Assembly: GCF_946481715.1 (NCBI RefSeq)
Contig: NZ_CAMLOV010000013.1
Span: forward strand, 1 to 55,585
DNA: 55,585 nucleotides
Direction: 5' to 3'
Source: an uncultured Mucilaginibacter sp.
GTDB lineage: Bacteria; Bacteroidota; Bacteroidia; Sphingobacteriales; Sphingobacteriaceae
Shown: positions 32,301 to 41,867 of the stretch, in pieces
Numbering within the stretch: the first letter of the stretch is position 1
How the letters are laid out: each line of letters opens with the position of its first letter
Translations under genes and position numbers: made by a program
The notes under the pieces: model-generated
Database searches by the model: none
What the model was told of the DNA's origin: nothing
Seen by the model: the letters and a program-made list of their open reading frames with translations, nothing else

Positions 32301-32939
32301 TTAAGCAATGGATTTATGCAGTATACCGATATATTCTTCGCGGCTTATCATCATAGCGCCCATGCTTTCGAGATGGTTGGTATGTACCTGGCAGTCTATC
32401 AGCTCATACTCGCCTGTATTGCACACCCAGATAAGGGCGGTTTTCGATGCATTACTTACCAAACTAAACATGCTTTCGCCGCAAAACACGCGGCCAACTT
32501 TTACGCCGTATAGCCCGCCAACTAAACGCCCATCCTGCCAAACCTCAACAGAGTGCGCATGGCCTTTGCGGTGCAACTCTGCATAAGCGTCCTTCATTTC
32601 CTCGGTTATCCAGGTGCCATCCTGCCCCTCTCGTGTTACGGTTGAGCAAGCCGCCACAACATCGTTAAAACTTTGGTTGGTGGTTACCGTAAAGGCGCCC
32701 GAGCGCAAAACCTTCCGCATCGATTTAGAGATATTTAACCGGGCAGGCATCAACACAAAACGCTGGTGAGGCGAATACCAAAGGATTGGCTCACCAGCGC
32801 TATACCAGGGGAATATGCCGTTGGCGTAGGCCAGTAGCAGGCGTTGGGTAGAGAGGTCGCCGCCTATAGCCAAAAGCCCGTCCTCTTCTGCAAGGGCGGG
32901 CTCCGGGAATAGTATGCGCTCATCAAGCCTGAATATCAT
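32301..32939 (-). CDS. aat: Leucyl/phenylalanyl-tRNA-protein transferase
   Basis: A 212-residue enzyme that adds Leu or Phe from aminoacyl-tRNA to proteins with N-terminal Lys or Arg, marking them for ClpS/ClpAP degradation by the N-degron pathway. Diagnostic stretches are FPEPALAEEDGLLAIGGDLS, LLLAYANGIFPWYSAGEPILWYSP, HRKGHAHSVEVWQDGRLVGG and VFCGESMFS. Length is normal for the family. It lies 10 bases downstream of the first DUF3857 gene and 21 bases upstream of ruvC. No clpS or clpA homologue is in the window. Confidence 0.95.
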   Translation of the reverse strand: MIFRLDERILFPEPALAEEDGLLAIGGDLSTQRLLLAYANGIFPWYSAGEPILWYSPHQRFVLMPARLNISKSMRKVLRSGAFTVTTNQSFNDVVAACSTVTREGQDGTWITEEMKDAYAELHRKGHAHSVEVWQDGRLVGGLYGVKVGRVFCGESMFSLVSNASKTALIWVCNTGEYELIDCQVHTNHLESMGAMMISREEYIGILHKSIA

Positions 32940-32949
32940 TAGGGCAAAT

Positions 32950-34881
32950 TTATGCCTTCTTGCGTATTACCAACTTTTTATTTTGTGCTTTGGCCACGGC
33001 GTCCATGTACACCTGCATCTCAGTATATTTTGCCGCCGGCACTACATGGCTGGTCAGGTTAAACTTTGCAGCGCTCACCACTTGGTTTTTAGCTGCATTA
33101 TAAATGTAATTCACTTCGTAATTGCCGTAAGTAAACTTCAGCGACTGGTTGGCCGGCAGGGTTTCTACTTCGAAACCCTCAGGCAGGTCTATCGTAGTAA
33201 CGCATGATTTTTGCAGCGGATGGTCGAAATAAAAATCGGTTTTCCGTTTTTCCAAAACAGGTGCGGTAAATCGCCACAGGTCGAATACACGCGGGCGGTA
33301 GAAATTTTTATTGCCGGCAGATATGTCGCTAAATTTTTCATACTCCAGCTCTACGTCCACTTCCTTTACTCCATCTTTATCAACGGCAGGTACCAATTCT
33401 AAAACTGTGGGCTGTTTCATATTCAGCATCCTTATCAGGTACTCTTTTTGTTCATCAGTTTTCATGGATGCGATGCCAATATACTGCGACCGGTATTCGC
33501 CGGTGTTCAACATTTTCACCTTTGCCTTTGCGCCACCATTGGCATCAAGCACAATATGTACTTCGCTGTTGAACTGGTTATCTGCTCCTGTGCTTTTGGG
33601 CGTATTCACCAGTTTGCCGCCATCCTCGGTTATTAGCAGGGCGTTACGGTTTTCGGTAGAAGGGCCAAGTTTGCCAAAAGGCGCGGTGCTACTTGTACAT
33701 TCCAGCCAGGTAGTGTCGCCTTTAAACGGTATACAAAGTATTTCATGATTAAAGCGGTTCATTGGGAATGAAACATCTGCAGGCTGCTCATTCTCACCGG
33801 CGCGGATAATAGCATAGTACGATGGTATATTCACCGCCTTTAAAAGGGTATACATGTAATTAGATAGAGCTTTGCAATCGCCGTATTTCTTTTCGTCTAC
33901 AAACGTAGCAGTGAATGGCCGTAAACCGCCTATACCCAGTTTTACGCTAACGTAGCGCATATTTTGCTGCATGTATTCGTAAAGGAATTTTGCTTTCTCT
34001 CTATCTGTCTTCAAACCTGCCGTCATGGCCTGTATCTCTGCTACCCGCGCAGGGCTAAGGGTACTTACGTCGGCATTAAGCGTTTGTATCCATTTGCCAA
34101 AATTCTGCCAACTGCTAAAATCGCCCTGCATGCCGTAATATTCAAACGCGCCGCCGGCAAAGTACACTTTAGGCAGTATTTGCCAGGGTTCGGCACCATC
34201 TTCTAACTTAATGGCTTTTAAGTTAGCAACCGTCCACAAATACGTGTCGGTATTGCCCGCCGTTGTTTTTTGAGGCTTAATCTTTGTGTTCCTGTTCAAG
34301 TACCTAAAACCGGCGTTATTATCTATCGAGATGCGGAAATAATTATTTTGCACAGATTGCTCGTCGCCCTGTATCGCCCATTCGCCAAAGTCCATTTGGC
34401 TTTTAACGTCCTCATCGTAAATAAATTCAACCGTTGCGGGGTAACTGGCAATGGTATGCTCAATAATCAGCAGCCGGTCGTCACTTACAATGGTCTCGCT
34501 TGATACTGCAGAATGATCGTACATATCCCCTTTTTTGTACTTCTTGATCATTAAGCCGGCAGCATTATAAACTTTCATCTCAAAAGAACCTACCGAGCTA
34601 AATTTTTTATTGTAAGATAGTACCTGTTGCGCCTCATCGTTTGCCTTCTCGTTTAATATAGTGATGATGCTATGTACCTGGCGAGTTGCTTTGCCGGGCC
34701 CCTTAACGGTTACATCCTCCATATAATAGCGCATAACAGAATTTGCATCCTCCTTCAACGAATCGGGGATGGTTGCGGCCAGGTAAAGGTCGGCCGGTAT
34801 TTTTTTATCCTGGGCCATTACAACCTGGCTTATGCCGAGGCTTAGGGCAAAAATTGCCGATAGAAACTTGAACCCCTTCAT
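32950..34881 (-). CDS. DUF3857/transglutaminase-like protein with intact Cys and His
   Basis: A 643-residue secreted protein (signal MKGFKFLSAIFALSLGISQVVMAQ). Residues about 45-230 are a DUF3857 beta domain (RQVHSIITILNEKANDEAQ). A transglutaminase-like domain follows around 290-400 with GDCKALSNYMYTLLKA (Cys 336) and NRFNHEILC (His 379), then TWLECTS, where Glu 394 stands in for the usual Asp. The C terminus is another beta domain. Such proteins are predicted periplasmic or surface peptidases or amidases; the substrate is unknown. It starts just one base after the stop of the next DUF3857 gene, so the paralogues are translationally linked. Confidence 0.88.
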   Translation of the reverse strand: MKGFKFLSAIFALSLGISQVVMAQDKKIPADLYLAATIPDSLKEDANSVMRYYMEDVTVKGPGKATRQVHSIITILNEKANDEAQQVLSYNKKFSSVGSFEMKVYNAAGLMIKKYKKGDMYDHSAVSSETIVSDDRLLIIEHTIASYPATVEFIYDEDVKSQMDFGEWAIQGDEQSVQNNYFRISIDNNAGFRYLNRNTKIKPQKTTAGNTDTYLWTVANLKAIKLEDGAEPWQILPKVYFAGGAFEYYGMQGDFSSWQNFGKWIQTLNADVSTLSPARVAEIQAMTAGLKTDREKAKFLYEYMQQNMRYVSVKLGIGGLRPFTATFVDEKKYGDCKALSNYMYTLLKAVNIPSYYAIIRAGENEQPADVSFPMNRFNHEILCIPFKGDTTWLECTSSTAPFGKLGPSTENRNALLITEDGGKLVNTPKSTGADNQFNSEVHIVLDANGGAKAKVKMLNTGEYRSQYIGIASMKTDEQKEYLIRMLNMKQPTVLELVPAVDKDGVKEVDVELEYEKFSDISAGNKNFYRPRVFDLWRFTAPVLEKRKTDFYFDHPLQKSCVTTIDLPEGFEVETLPANQSLKFTYGNYEVNYIYNAAKNQVVSAAKFNLTSHVVPAAKYTEMQVYMDAVAKAQNKKLVIRKKA

Positions 34882-34882
34882 G

Positions 34883-36808
34883 CTATGATTTTTTTAACAC
34901 GATCTGCTCGTTCATCATTTCGTACATCTTCTTAAAAAACTCATGAAAATCGGGGTAATCCTCTTTAAAATACATGGATTTTTTATAATCGATAACGTAG
35001 CGTACCCCTATCGATCCCTCCTGCTCGGCAACCATACGCCTAAAAGTAATACTGGCATCGGGCATTGTCATGCTGGCGTTTTTTGGCAGCGACTCTACTT
35101 TATAACCAGCCGGCATTTTAAAAGTACCAATAAGCGTAAAGCCGCTGCGGTACCCAAAGTCTATATCGGTAAGGCGGCTCATGCTTAGGAAGGGGCTGGT
35201 TTTAGCAGTGCCGAGTATGTTAGGGTTTAAATAAATATAGTTATCGTCAGAACCGGTAAGGTCGAGGTCAAAATCAATAGATTCTTTTAACGGCAAAGTA
35301 TCAACATCCATATCCTCCAGTTTTATAGCTGATATTTTCAGGTTGTTATCATCGTCGCGCAGGTAATCAATAAACTTCTTTTCGCCGTCGGTTTTATATT
35401 TCTGCACAGCGCTTACCTTCTTATAGCCATAATTTACAACACTGGCGTTTCCTGCTACCTTACTATCCGGTTTTATAACCGCATTCAACATCACAAACTG
35501 CTTAATAGAGTTTGTATTTTGCAGGAAGACCATGTCGTAGCTGTTCGCTTCCTTATCCATTGCCAACCCAAAGGTATTAAGCAGGTTGCGCGGTATATGG
35601 TTGTACAGGTTGTACTTATTGGTAGCATCAAGCACGTACAGCTTAGCGCTATCCACAGGTACATACGCCACCAGGGTATTGAATTTGTAAGAGTTTGGAT
35701 ACGCCGGGTTTACCTTGCCATTACCGCGGGTGCTTGCAATCATGGGGTAAACTTTAACGCCCGATTTTTTTAGCAAATGGCAAACCATCATATTAATTTC
35801 GCCCGAGTTGCCGGTTTTTTTATCCCAGGCTTTACCTATGCCGGCATCGGTGTATTTATCATACTGCTCGTTCCATTTCATAGCATTTTTTACTTCGCCA
35901 AAAATGTAAGCTATCTTTTCGTCGTCGGTTTTAAGCGCCTTTGCTTTAGCTATTATAATTTCTTCGCCGGTGAGTTTTTTGCCCAGTTGCCCACCCAGAT
36001 CTTCACTCTCCATTAAGTTTGCGCCAACCTTGTTCCACGTATCCGAAAAGTTTTGCGAAAATACACCAACGCTCCTGATACTTAATAATTGGAAAAGTAT
36101 ACGCTCGCTGTTATCCTCGCGCGAGGTCATGAAAGGTTCATCGGGGATGGATGGGATATTGGCAATGGCACGCACCTGGCCACCGCTGCGGTCATCGCTG
36201 TATATTGCGTATTGCTGCGTACGGTTCTCCAGGTTTTTGTAATATAAAATATCCGGCACTGTGGTTTTTAGCAAGCTATAGCGGTTGGGCAGGTGGCTTT
36301 GAAAATACCAATCGGGGAAATCGGCCACACTGGCGGCAGTAAGGGTATATTTAAACTCTAAAACAGAGCCAGCCTGCACATTGGGGAAAGAAAACACCAT
36401 AGCCGAGCGGTTTTTATCTATCACCTCAGTAAAAATTTGTTTCTTATCAACCTTAATTATCTCAATGTTGCCGTTATTTAGGTTGATGGTTTGTGCCTGC
36501 AGCCCGCTTATATATTCCGAACGGTTGGCGCTGAAGTATTCGATGCGGATATTGCCCTCATCTTTTGCATTGGTGTTAAAAATTTTTATCCGCCGATGGC
36601 GGTTAAAAATAATGTTATACTGCTGATCGAAATACACTTCGCCTTTATCAAATAAGATCATGGCGTTGGCGTCTTTTTCAAAATCGCAGGATTTCATTTC
36701 CAGGTCGGACTTATCAATTTTGCCGAAGGGTTGGGTTGGTTGGGTGGTTTGCGCTTTAACTGATAACGTAATTGCGAAAGCCAGGACGAGGGTAAGGGTT
36801 TTGGTCAT
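34883..36808 (-). CDS. DUF3857/transglutaminase-like protein with degenerate active site (paralogue A)
   Basis: A 641-residue secreted protein (signal MTKTLTLVLAFAITLSVKAQ) with the same DUF3857-transglutaminase layout. At the position of the catalytic Cys it reads KTGNSGEINMM (Ser 335), and where the His is expected it reads YKFNTLVAYV. The third-residue region YVLDATNKYN keeps the Asp. Thus the triad is incomplete and classical transglutaminase or protease chemistry is unlikely. It is a close relative of the gene at 36976 (shared TQPTQPFGKID, ANAMILFDK, SGLQAQTIN-like segments), pointing to tandem duplication. Confidence 0.88.
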   Translation of the reverse strand: MTKTLTLVLAFAITLSVKAQTTQPTQPFGKIDKSDLEMKSCDFEKDANAMILFDKGEVYFDQQYNIIFNRHRRIKIFNTNAKDEGNIRIEYFSANRSEYISGLQAQTINLNNGNIEIIKVDKKQIFTEVIDKNRSAMVFSFPNVQAGSVLEFKYTLTAASVADFPDWYFQSHLPNRYSLLKTTVPDILYYKNLENRTQQYAIYSDDRSGGQVRAIANIPSIPDEPFMTSREDNSERILFQLLSIRSVGVFSQNFSDTWNKVGANLMESEDLGGQLGKKLTGEEIIIAKAKALKTDDEKIAYIFGEVKNAMKWNEQYDKYTDAGIGKAWDKKTGNSGEINMMVCHLLKKSGVKVYPMIASTRGNGKVNPAYPNSYKFNTLVAYVPVDSAKLYVLDATNKYNLYNHIPRNLLNTFGLAMDKEANSYDMVFLQNTNSIKQFVMLNAVIKPDSKVAGNASVVNYGYKKVSAVQKYKTDGEKKFIDYLRDDDNNLKISAIKLEDMDVDTLPLKESIDFDLDLTGSDDNYIYLNPNILGTAKTSPFLSMSRLTDIDFGYRSGFTLIGTFKMPAGYKVESLPKNASMTMPDASITFRRMVAEQEGSIGVRYVIDYKKSMYFKEDYPDFHEFFKKMYEMMNEQIVLKKS

Positions 36809-36950
36809 ATAGCTAATTAGGGATTAGGCCACACGAATATAATATGCTGCTTTGATATTTTATAATACAATATGTATTTAATTAAAAATAAAAAATATTA
36901 AACACTGCGTACTTATCCATCCTTTTATGGCGGGCAATATCAAACAGGCC

Positions 36951-36997
36951 GGATATTTATCAACGTTACGCTTTATCAGGATTTTATCAACGCTACC
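36951..36997. repeat. Imperfect direct repeat at the 3' end of a DUF3857 gene
   Basis: GGATATTTATCAACGTTACG at 36951-36970 is repeated with small changes at 36979-36997 (GGATTTTATCAACGCTACC). The second copy covers the last codons and stop of the gene at 36976, while the first lies in the 167-base gap. It may be a remnant of the duplication that produced the paralogues. Confidence 0.55.
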
Positions 36998-38943
36998 TGC
37001 TCGTTCAGCAACTCGTACATCTTTTTGTTAAAATCATAAAAGTAGGGGTAGTCCTCTTTAAAATAAACCGCTCTATTATAGTCGATGAGGTAGCGCACGT
37101 ATATCTTGTTGCCCTGGATACCAATTGCCCTTTTAAATGTTATACTGCTATCGGGCATTGCCATGCTTACGCTTTTGGGCAAGGCATCAACTTTATAATT
37201 GTCCGGAATATCGAATGAGCAAGTTATGCGGTAGCTGCTTGGATACCCAAAGTCGACATTAGTTAACCGTGTTTCGCTTAAAAACGGATTGTTCCGCAAC
37301 GAGCTGAACAGGTTTGTACTAAAATAAATATAGTTGTTTTCTGACCCTGTCAGGTCGATGTTAAAGTTAATGTTTTGAAGGAGCGGCAATGTATCCTGAT
37401 CCATATTCTCAAACTTAAGGGAGTTGATCTTTATGCTATTATTGTTATCCCTTAAGTAATCAATGTATTTTTTTTCGCCGTCCATTTTATATCGCTGCAC
37501 GGCACTAACCCGGTTATAGCTAAAGTTATTGATCTGTGCAGTCCCGTCCATTTTACCTTCTCGGCTTATTGCCCCCTGTATAAGGGCAACCTGCCTTACA
37601 GGCAATTTTCTCTTCAAATAAACAATGTTATACAGTTCGTGCTCTTTATCTATATATAACCCGTCTGAGTTTAAGAGCTGGGCAGGTATCTCGTTGTAAA
37701 CGTTATATTTATTGGTTGCATCTAGAATATAAACGTTATCAACAAGCTTTGCATAAACTACCGCCCTGTTAAATTGCTTTAAAAACGTAAAGTAAGGCAC
37801 TACCTTGCCATGCTCGCGGGTACTCACCACCATAGGGTATACCGTTAAGCCGCTCTGCTTTAATAAATGGAAAAGCACTAAATTTATTTCGGCAGAGTTG
37901 CCGGTTTTCTTGTCCCATGCTTTAACAGTGCCATCATTGGTATACCACCTGTCCACACCGTCCCACTTCATCAGGTTTTTAACCTTGTCAAAAATAAATA
38001 CCATCTTAGCCTCATCGGTTTTTAATCCCTTTGCTTCGGTGATGATTGCTTCTTCCCCGGCGAGTTTCCGTTTTAACTGACCGCCAAAGTCGGCGTCATC
38101 AGCAAGTATACCGCCAACCTTTGCCCAGCTATCCGAGTAGGTCCTGGTATAACCGCCCGTCGGGTTTACGCCGGTTAGCTGATGGCTGATGGATTCGAGG
38201 TTATCTATATCAGATGACATATAAGGTTCGCGGGCCAATGAATGTACATTTGCGAGGGAACGCACAATTTTTTGTAATTCATATGATATTGGCCTTTCGC
38301 CGGTTGTGATACTTCTCGCTTCTGATGGCCGGACAACCTTAGTAAGCGGCTGGCTGATGTTTGCCTTTTGTTTAAAGTAAAATATATCGGGGATAATGGT
38401 GGTCAGTTCGCTGTACCTGGTAGGGATGTCATCCTGAAAATACCAATCGGGGAAGTTGGCAATGGAATTGGTGTTTAAGTTATACTTATATTCAATTACC
38501 GACCCCGCTTTTACATCAGGCATGCTAAATACAAGTGCCGCGCGGCTTTTATCTAACTGTTGGTTAAATACCTGCTTTTTATCAATTTTAATAACTTGTG
38601 GTTTCCCATCAACCATATTAATGGTTTGCGCCTGCAGCCCCGTTATGTATTCCAAATGGCCGCCGTTCACGTATTCAATGCGGATATCGGCCTGTTTTTT
38701 TCCCTGATCGTTAAATATTTTTATCCGCTTGTGCCTGGCCATGGACAGATCGAGGTTGCCATCATAGGCAATTTCGGCTTTGTCAAACAAAATCATGGCG
38801 TTTGCACCGGGTTCAAAATCGCATGATTTTAACTCGAGGTCTGCGTTGTCGATTTTGCCGAAAGGTTGGGTTGGCTGATTGGTTTGCGCTAAGGCACTAA
38901 ACGAAAATAAGCAAGCAAGGACAAGGGTTAGGGCTTTAGGCAT
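36976..38943 (-). CDS. DUF3857/transglutaminase-like protein with degenerate active site (paralogue B)
   Basis: A 655-residue secreted protein (signal MPKALTLVLACLFSFSALAQ), paralogous along its length to the gene at 34883. The catalytic Cys position again reads Ser (KKTGNSAEINL, Ser 350), and the His region reads KQFNRAVVYA with no His. The Asp region YILDATNKYN is kept. The shared loss in both tandem copies suggests it is an ancestral trait of this subgroup rather than recent decay, and both frames are intact and of equal length. It is the first gene of the minus-strand run leading to ruvC. A 167-base AT-rich gap separates it from paralogue A, which may have its own promoter. Confidence 0.88.
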   Translation of the reverse strand: MPKALTLVLACLFSFSALAQTNQPTQPFGKIDNADLELKSCDFEPGANAMILFDKAEIAYDGNLDLSMARHKRIKIFNDQGKKQADIRIEYVNGGHLEYITGLQAQTINMVDGKPQVIKIDKKQVFNQQLDKSRAALVFSMPDVKAGSVIEYKYNLNTNSIANFPDWYFQDDIPTRYSELTTIIPDIFYFKQKANISQPLTKVVRPSEARSITTGERPISYELQKIVRSLANVHSLAREPYMSSDIDNLESISHQLTGVNPTGGYTRTYSDSWAKVGGILADDADFGGQLKRKLAGEEAIITEAKGLKTDEAKMVFIFDKVKNLMKWDGVDRWYTNDGTVKAWDKKTGNSAEINLVLFHLLKQSGLTVYPMVVSTREHGKVVPYFTFLKQFNRAVVYAKLVDNVYILDATNKYNVYNEIPAQLLNSDGLYIDKEHELYNIVYLKRKLPVRQVALIQGAISREGKMDGTAQINNFSYNRVSAVQRYKMDGEKKYIDYLRDNNNSIKINSLKFENMDQDTLPLLQNINFNIDLTGSENNYIYFSTNLFSSLRNNPFLSETRLTNVDFGYPSSYRITCSFDIPDNYKVDALPKSVSMAMPDSSITFKRAIGIQGNKIYVRYLIDYNRAVYFKEDYPYFYDFNKKMYELLNEQVALIKS

Positions 38944-39057
38944 AATTTAATTTTAATAAGGCAGGTACTAATATAACCGACGTGGCGATATTTTTTCTAT
39001 GGAGTGAAAATAATAAAAAATATTAAACCCTACGCCGTTCTACCTGTCATACTTTAT

Positions 39058-40440
39058 ATGGCCAGCGCTATCAAATACATAAGGCATTTATACGCCCGGG
39101 CAGGTTTTGGGCTTAGGTTTGAGGATTTTAACCGTGTGCAAGACTTAACTACGCAAGAGATTGTAAAGCAGTTGTTCCGCTCCTCGGCAACCTTCGAGCC
39201 TGCCAACATCATAGCAGGCAACATTAATTACAAAGATTTTTTGTTAGCGAACGAGGGTACCAAAAAGATGTTTTTACAGGAGCAGCGCCAGCAGGAAAAA
39301 GCGCTGAACATTGACTGGGTGAACAAAATGAGCACCACCGATGCCCAGCTGCGCGAGAAGATGACGCTTTTTTGGCATAACCACTTCGCCTGCCGTACGC
39401 AAAACGCGTGGTACGCCCAGCAATTAAATAATATACAGCGCAGCAATGCCCTGGGCAATTTTAAAACCATGCTGCTGGAGGTATCTAAATCGCCGGCCAT
39501 GTTGCAGTTTTTAAATAACCAGCAAAACCAAAAAAACCACCCCAACGAAAACTTTGCGCGCGAATTGATGGAACTTTTCACCGTTGGCCGCGGCAACTAT
39601 ACCGAGCAGGATGTAAAAGAATCGGCACGGGCATTTACCGGCTGGGGCTTTAATAAAGAAGGCGCTTTTGTGGCACGCCCCCCTTTGCACGATAACGGCC
39701 AAAAAACTTTTTTAGGCAAAACGGGCAACTTTGGCGGCGAGGACATTATAAATACCCTTTTAGAGAAAAAGGAAACGGCACTGTTCATCTGCAAAAAACT
39801 TTTTAAATATTTTGTGAACGAAACGCCCGACGATTTACACATAAAAACCATGGCCGGCGTGTTTTACAACAACAATTACGAGATAAAACCCCTGCTGGAA
39901 TTTTTATTTACTGCCCGTTGGTTTTATGAGGATAAAAATATAGGCAACCTGATAAAGGCACCGGTAGAATTTATTGTAGGGCTTAACCGGCAGTTTTACA
40001 TCACCTACCAAAACCCCGATGTAATATTGCAGTTTGAGCGCGCCCTTGGGCAGGTATTATTTTATCCGCCCAACGTAGCGGGCTGGCCCGGCGGCAGAAA
40101 CTGGATAGACAGCTCATCGCTGATGTACCGTATTAAAATACCATCTACCGTTTTAAATGGCGGGGTTATTGAATTTAGCGGCAAGGTTGACCCCGAAGAC
40201 GAAGCTTTTATAGCCGCCACGCGCCGCCAAAAAGAGGCCGTAACAACAAAGGTACAGGCGCAGGCAGATTGGGCTAAGTTTTTGAACAGTATACCAAAAC
40301 ACGCCAACAAAATGTTTATTGCACAAACCTTGCTTAAACCTGCCCTAAGCGCCGGCATTACCGATATCATCAATAAAACTACCGATACCAAAGCGTTGGT
40401 GATAGAACTGGTATCCACACCGGAATATCAGCTTTGTTGA
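39058..40440 (+). CDS. DUF1800 domain-containing protein
   Basis: About 460 residues. DUF1800 landmarks are IRHLYARAGFGLRFEDF at the start, LREKMTLFWHNHFACR, NPHNENFARELMEL-like text (HPNENFARELMELFTVG), YTEQDVKESARAFTGWGF and a late LFYPPNVAGWPGGRNWID. I place the start at the ATG at 39058, because the family begins close to HLYARAGFG; a GTG at 39004 would add 18 residues of weak hydrophobic sequence. Function is unknown. DUF1800 and DUF1501 genes occur as pairs in many environmental bacteria, as here, where the partner follows after 78 bases. Confidence 0.9.
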   Translation: MASAIKYIRHLYARAGFGLRFEDFNRVQDLTTQEIVKQLFRSSATFEPANIIAGNINYKDFLLANEGTKKMFLQEQRQQEKALNIDWVNKMSTTDAQLREKMTLFWHNHFACRTQNAWYAQQLNNIQRSNALGNFKTMLLEVSKSPAMLQFLNNQQNQKNHPNENFARELMELFTVGRGNYTEQDVKESARAFTGWGFNKEGAFVARPPLHDNGQKTFLGKTGNFGGEDIINTLLEKKETALFICKKLFKYFVNETPDDLHIKTMAGVFYNNNYEIKPLLEFLFTARWFYEDKNIGNLIKAPVEFIVGLNRQFYITYQNPDVILQFERALGQVLFYPPNVAGWPGGRNWIDSSSLMYRIKIPSTVLNGGVIEFSGKVDPEDEAFIAATRRQKEAVTTKVQAQADWAKFLNSIPKHANKMFIAQTLLKPALSAGITDIINKTTDTKALVIELVSTPEYQLC

Positions 40441-40518
40441 AGGATTTAGAGAAGGATAGAATTAGAGAATTATGGATTAAAAACACAGTAAAATCGATAA
40501 TTCATTAAATCAATAATT

Positions 40519-41718
40519 ATGAAAAGGCGAGATTTTTTAAGGAATTCGGCATTGGCATCGGGGGCTCTCCTGGTTCCCTCGTTTTTAAAACCATTGGAAG
40601 CAATGGCAATGAGCGACCTGTCGGGCTATAAAAACCTGGTGGTAATACAGCTATCGGGCGGTAACGACGGGCTGAATACCATTGTGCCGTTTGGTAACGA
40701 CATATACTATCAAAAACGCAAAACCATTGCCATACAGCAGCCCGATATTATTAAGCTGAACGATATGCAGGGGCTAAACCCCAACTTAGCTGCCTTAAAA
40801 GAAATTTACGACCAGGGCTGGATGAGCGTTATCAATTCGGTAGGGTACCCCAATCCGGATAGGTCGCACTTCCGCTCGATGGATATATGGCAAACCGGCA
40901 GCGATGCCAACCAATTTTTAACCACCGGCTGGATAGGGCGCTACCTCGATTCGAACTGCAACACCTGCAAAGACCCTTACACTGCTATTGAAGTTGATGA
41001 CACCTTATCGCTGGCCTTAAAAGGCGCTAAAATGAAGGGCATCGCCGTGGAAGATCCGGCCAAGTTATACCAATCTACCCGCCAGCCGTTTTTTAAACAA
41101 CTGGTGCAGCAGCATGATAATGCTAACCTAAACGAGGATAACCTGGGCTACCTGTATAAAACGATGATTGAGACCTACTCCTCGGCAGATTATATCCAGC
41201 AAACATCAAAAACATACAATACTACCGCAGTATACCCGCAAACACCTTTTGCCAATCAGCTAAAGAGTGTTGCCAAATTCATTAATTCGGGCTTAAAAAC
41301 AAGGGTGTATTATGTATCGCTCAGCGGCTTTGATACACATACCGCGCAGCAGAACCAACAGGGCCGCCAATTAAAAATTTATGCTGATGCTGTAGCCGCC
41401 TTTTTAAAGGACCTGAAACAAGCCAACAAGCTTGATGATACACTGGTGATGGCCTTCTCGGAATTTGGCCGCCGGGTAGAGCAAAATGCCAGCAACGGCA
41501 CCGACCATGGCACCGCCAACAATGTAATGCTATTTGGAGGCAAGCTAAAAAAACAGGGCATTTACAACAATGCCCCAAACCTGGCACAACTGGATAACGG
41601 CGACCTGAAATACGAGATAGACTTTAGGGACATATACGCTACCCTGCTTGATAAATGGCTAAACGTAAATAATAGCCTGGTACTCAACAAAAATTTTGCG
41701 GGGCTGGATTTTGTGTAA
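40519..41718 (+). CDS. DUF1501 domain-containing protein (sulfatase-like fold)
   Basis: A 399-residue protein. The N terminus MKRRDFLRNSALASGALLVPSF is a twin-arginine-type export signal (RRDFL). LVVIQLSGGNDGLNTIVPF, HFRSMDIWQTG, LSGFDTHTAQQNQQGRQL and VMAFSEFGRRVEQNASNGTDHGTA are the DUF1501 hallmarks. The Asp, His and Asn residues in these segments resemble the metal site of alkaline-phosphatase-like sulfatases. The partner gene upstream encodes DUF1800. Together they likely act in the periplasm or at the surface on an unknown substrate. A weak hairpin AAACCGG/CCGGTTT overlaps the stop codon (41717-41745). Confidence 0.9.
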   Translation: MKRRDFLRNSALASGALLVPSFLKPLEAMAMSDLSGYKNLVVIQLSGGNDGLNTIVPFGNDIYYQKRKTIAIQQPDIIKLNDMQGLNPNLAALKEIYDQGWMSVINSVGYPNPDRSHFRSMDIWQTGSDANQFLTTGWIGRYLDSNCNTCKDPYTAIEVDDTLSLALKGAKMKGIAVEDPAKLYQSTRQPFFKQLVQQHDNANLNEDNLGYLYKTMIETYSSADYIQQTSKTYNTTAVYPQTPFANQLKSVAKFINSGLKTRVYYVSLSGFDTHTAQQNQQGRQLKIYADAVAAFLKDLKQANKLDDTLVMAFSEFGRRVEQNASNGTDHGTANNVMLFGGKLKKQGIYNNAPNLAQLDNGDLKYEIDFRDIYATLLDKWLNVNNSLVLNKNFAGLDFV

Positions 41719-41867
41719 ACCGGCCTTTGGCGCCCGCCCCGGTTTGATTTAAGGCTGTAAATAGGGCCTTACCGATAAAAAATCTTATTGTTTGGGCATC
41801 CCCCGTTATAATTAACGCTAATATTGTATTTTACGTTAAATTTAGCGCCGAAACAGCCCCTTAGTTA

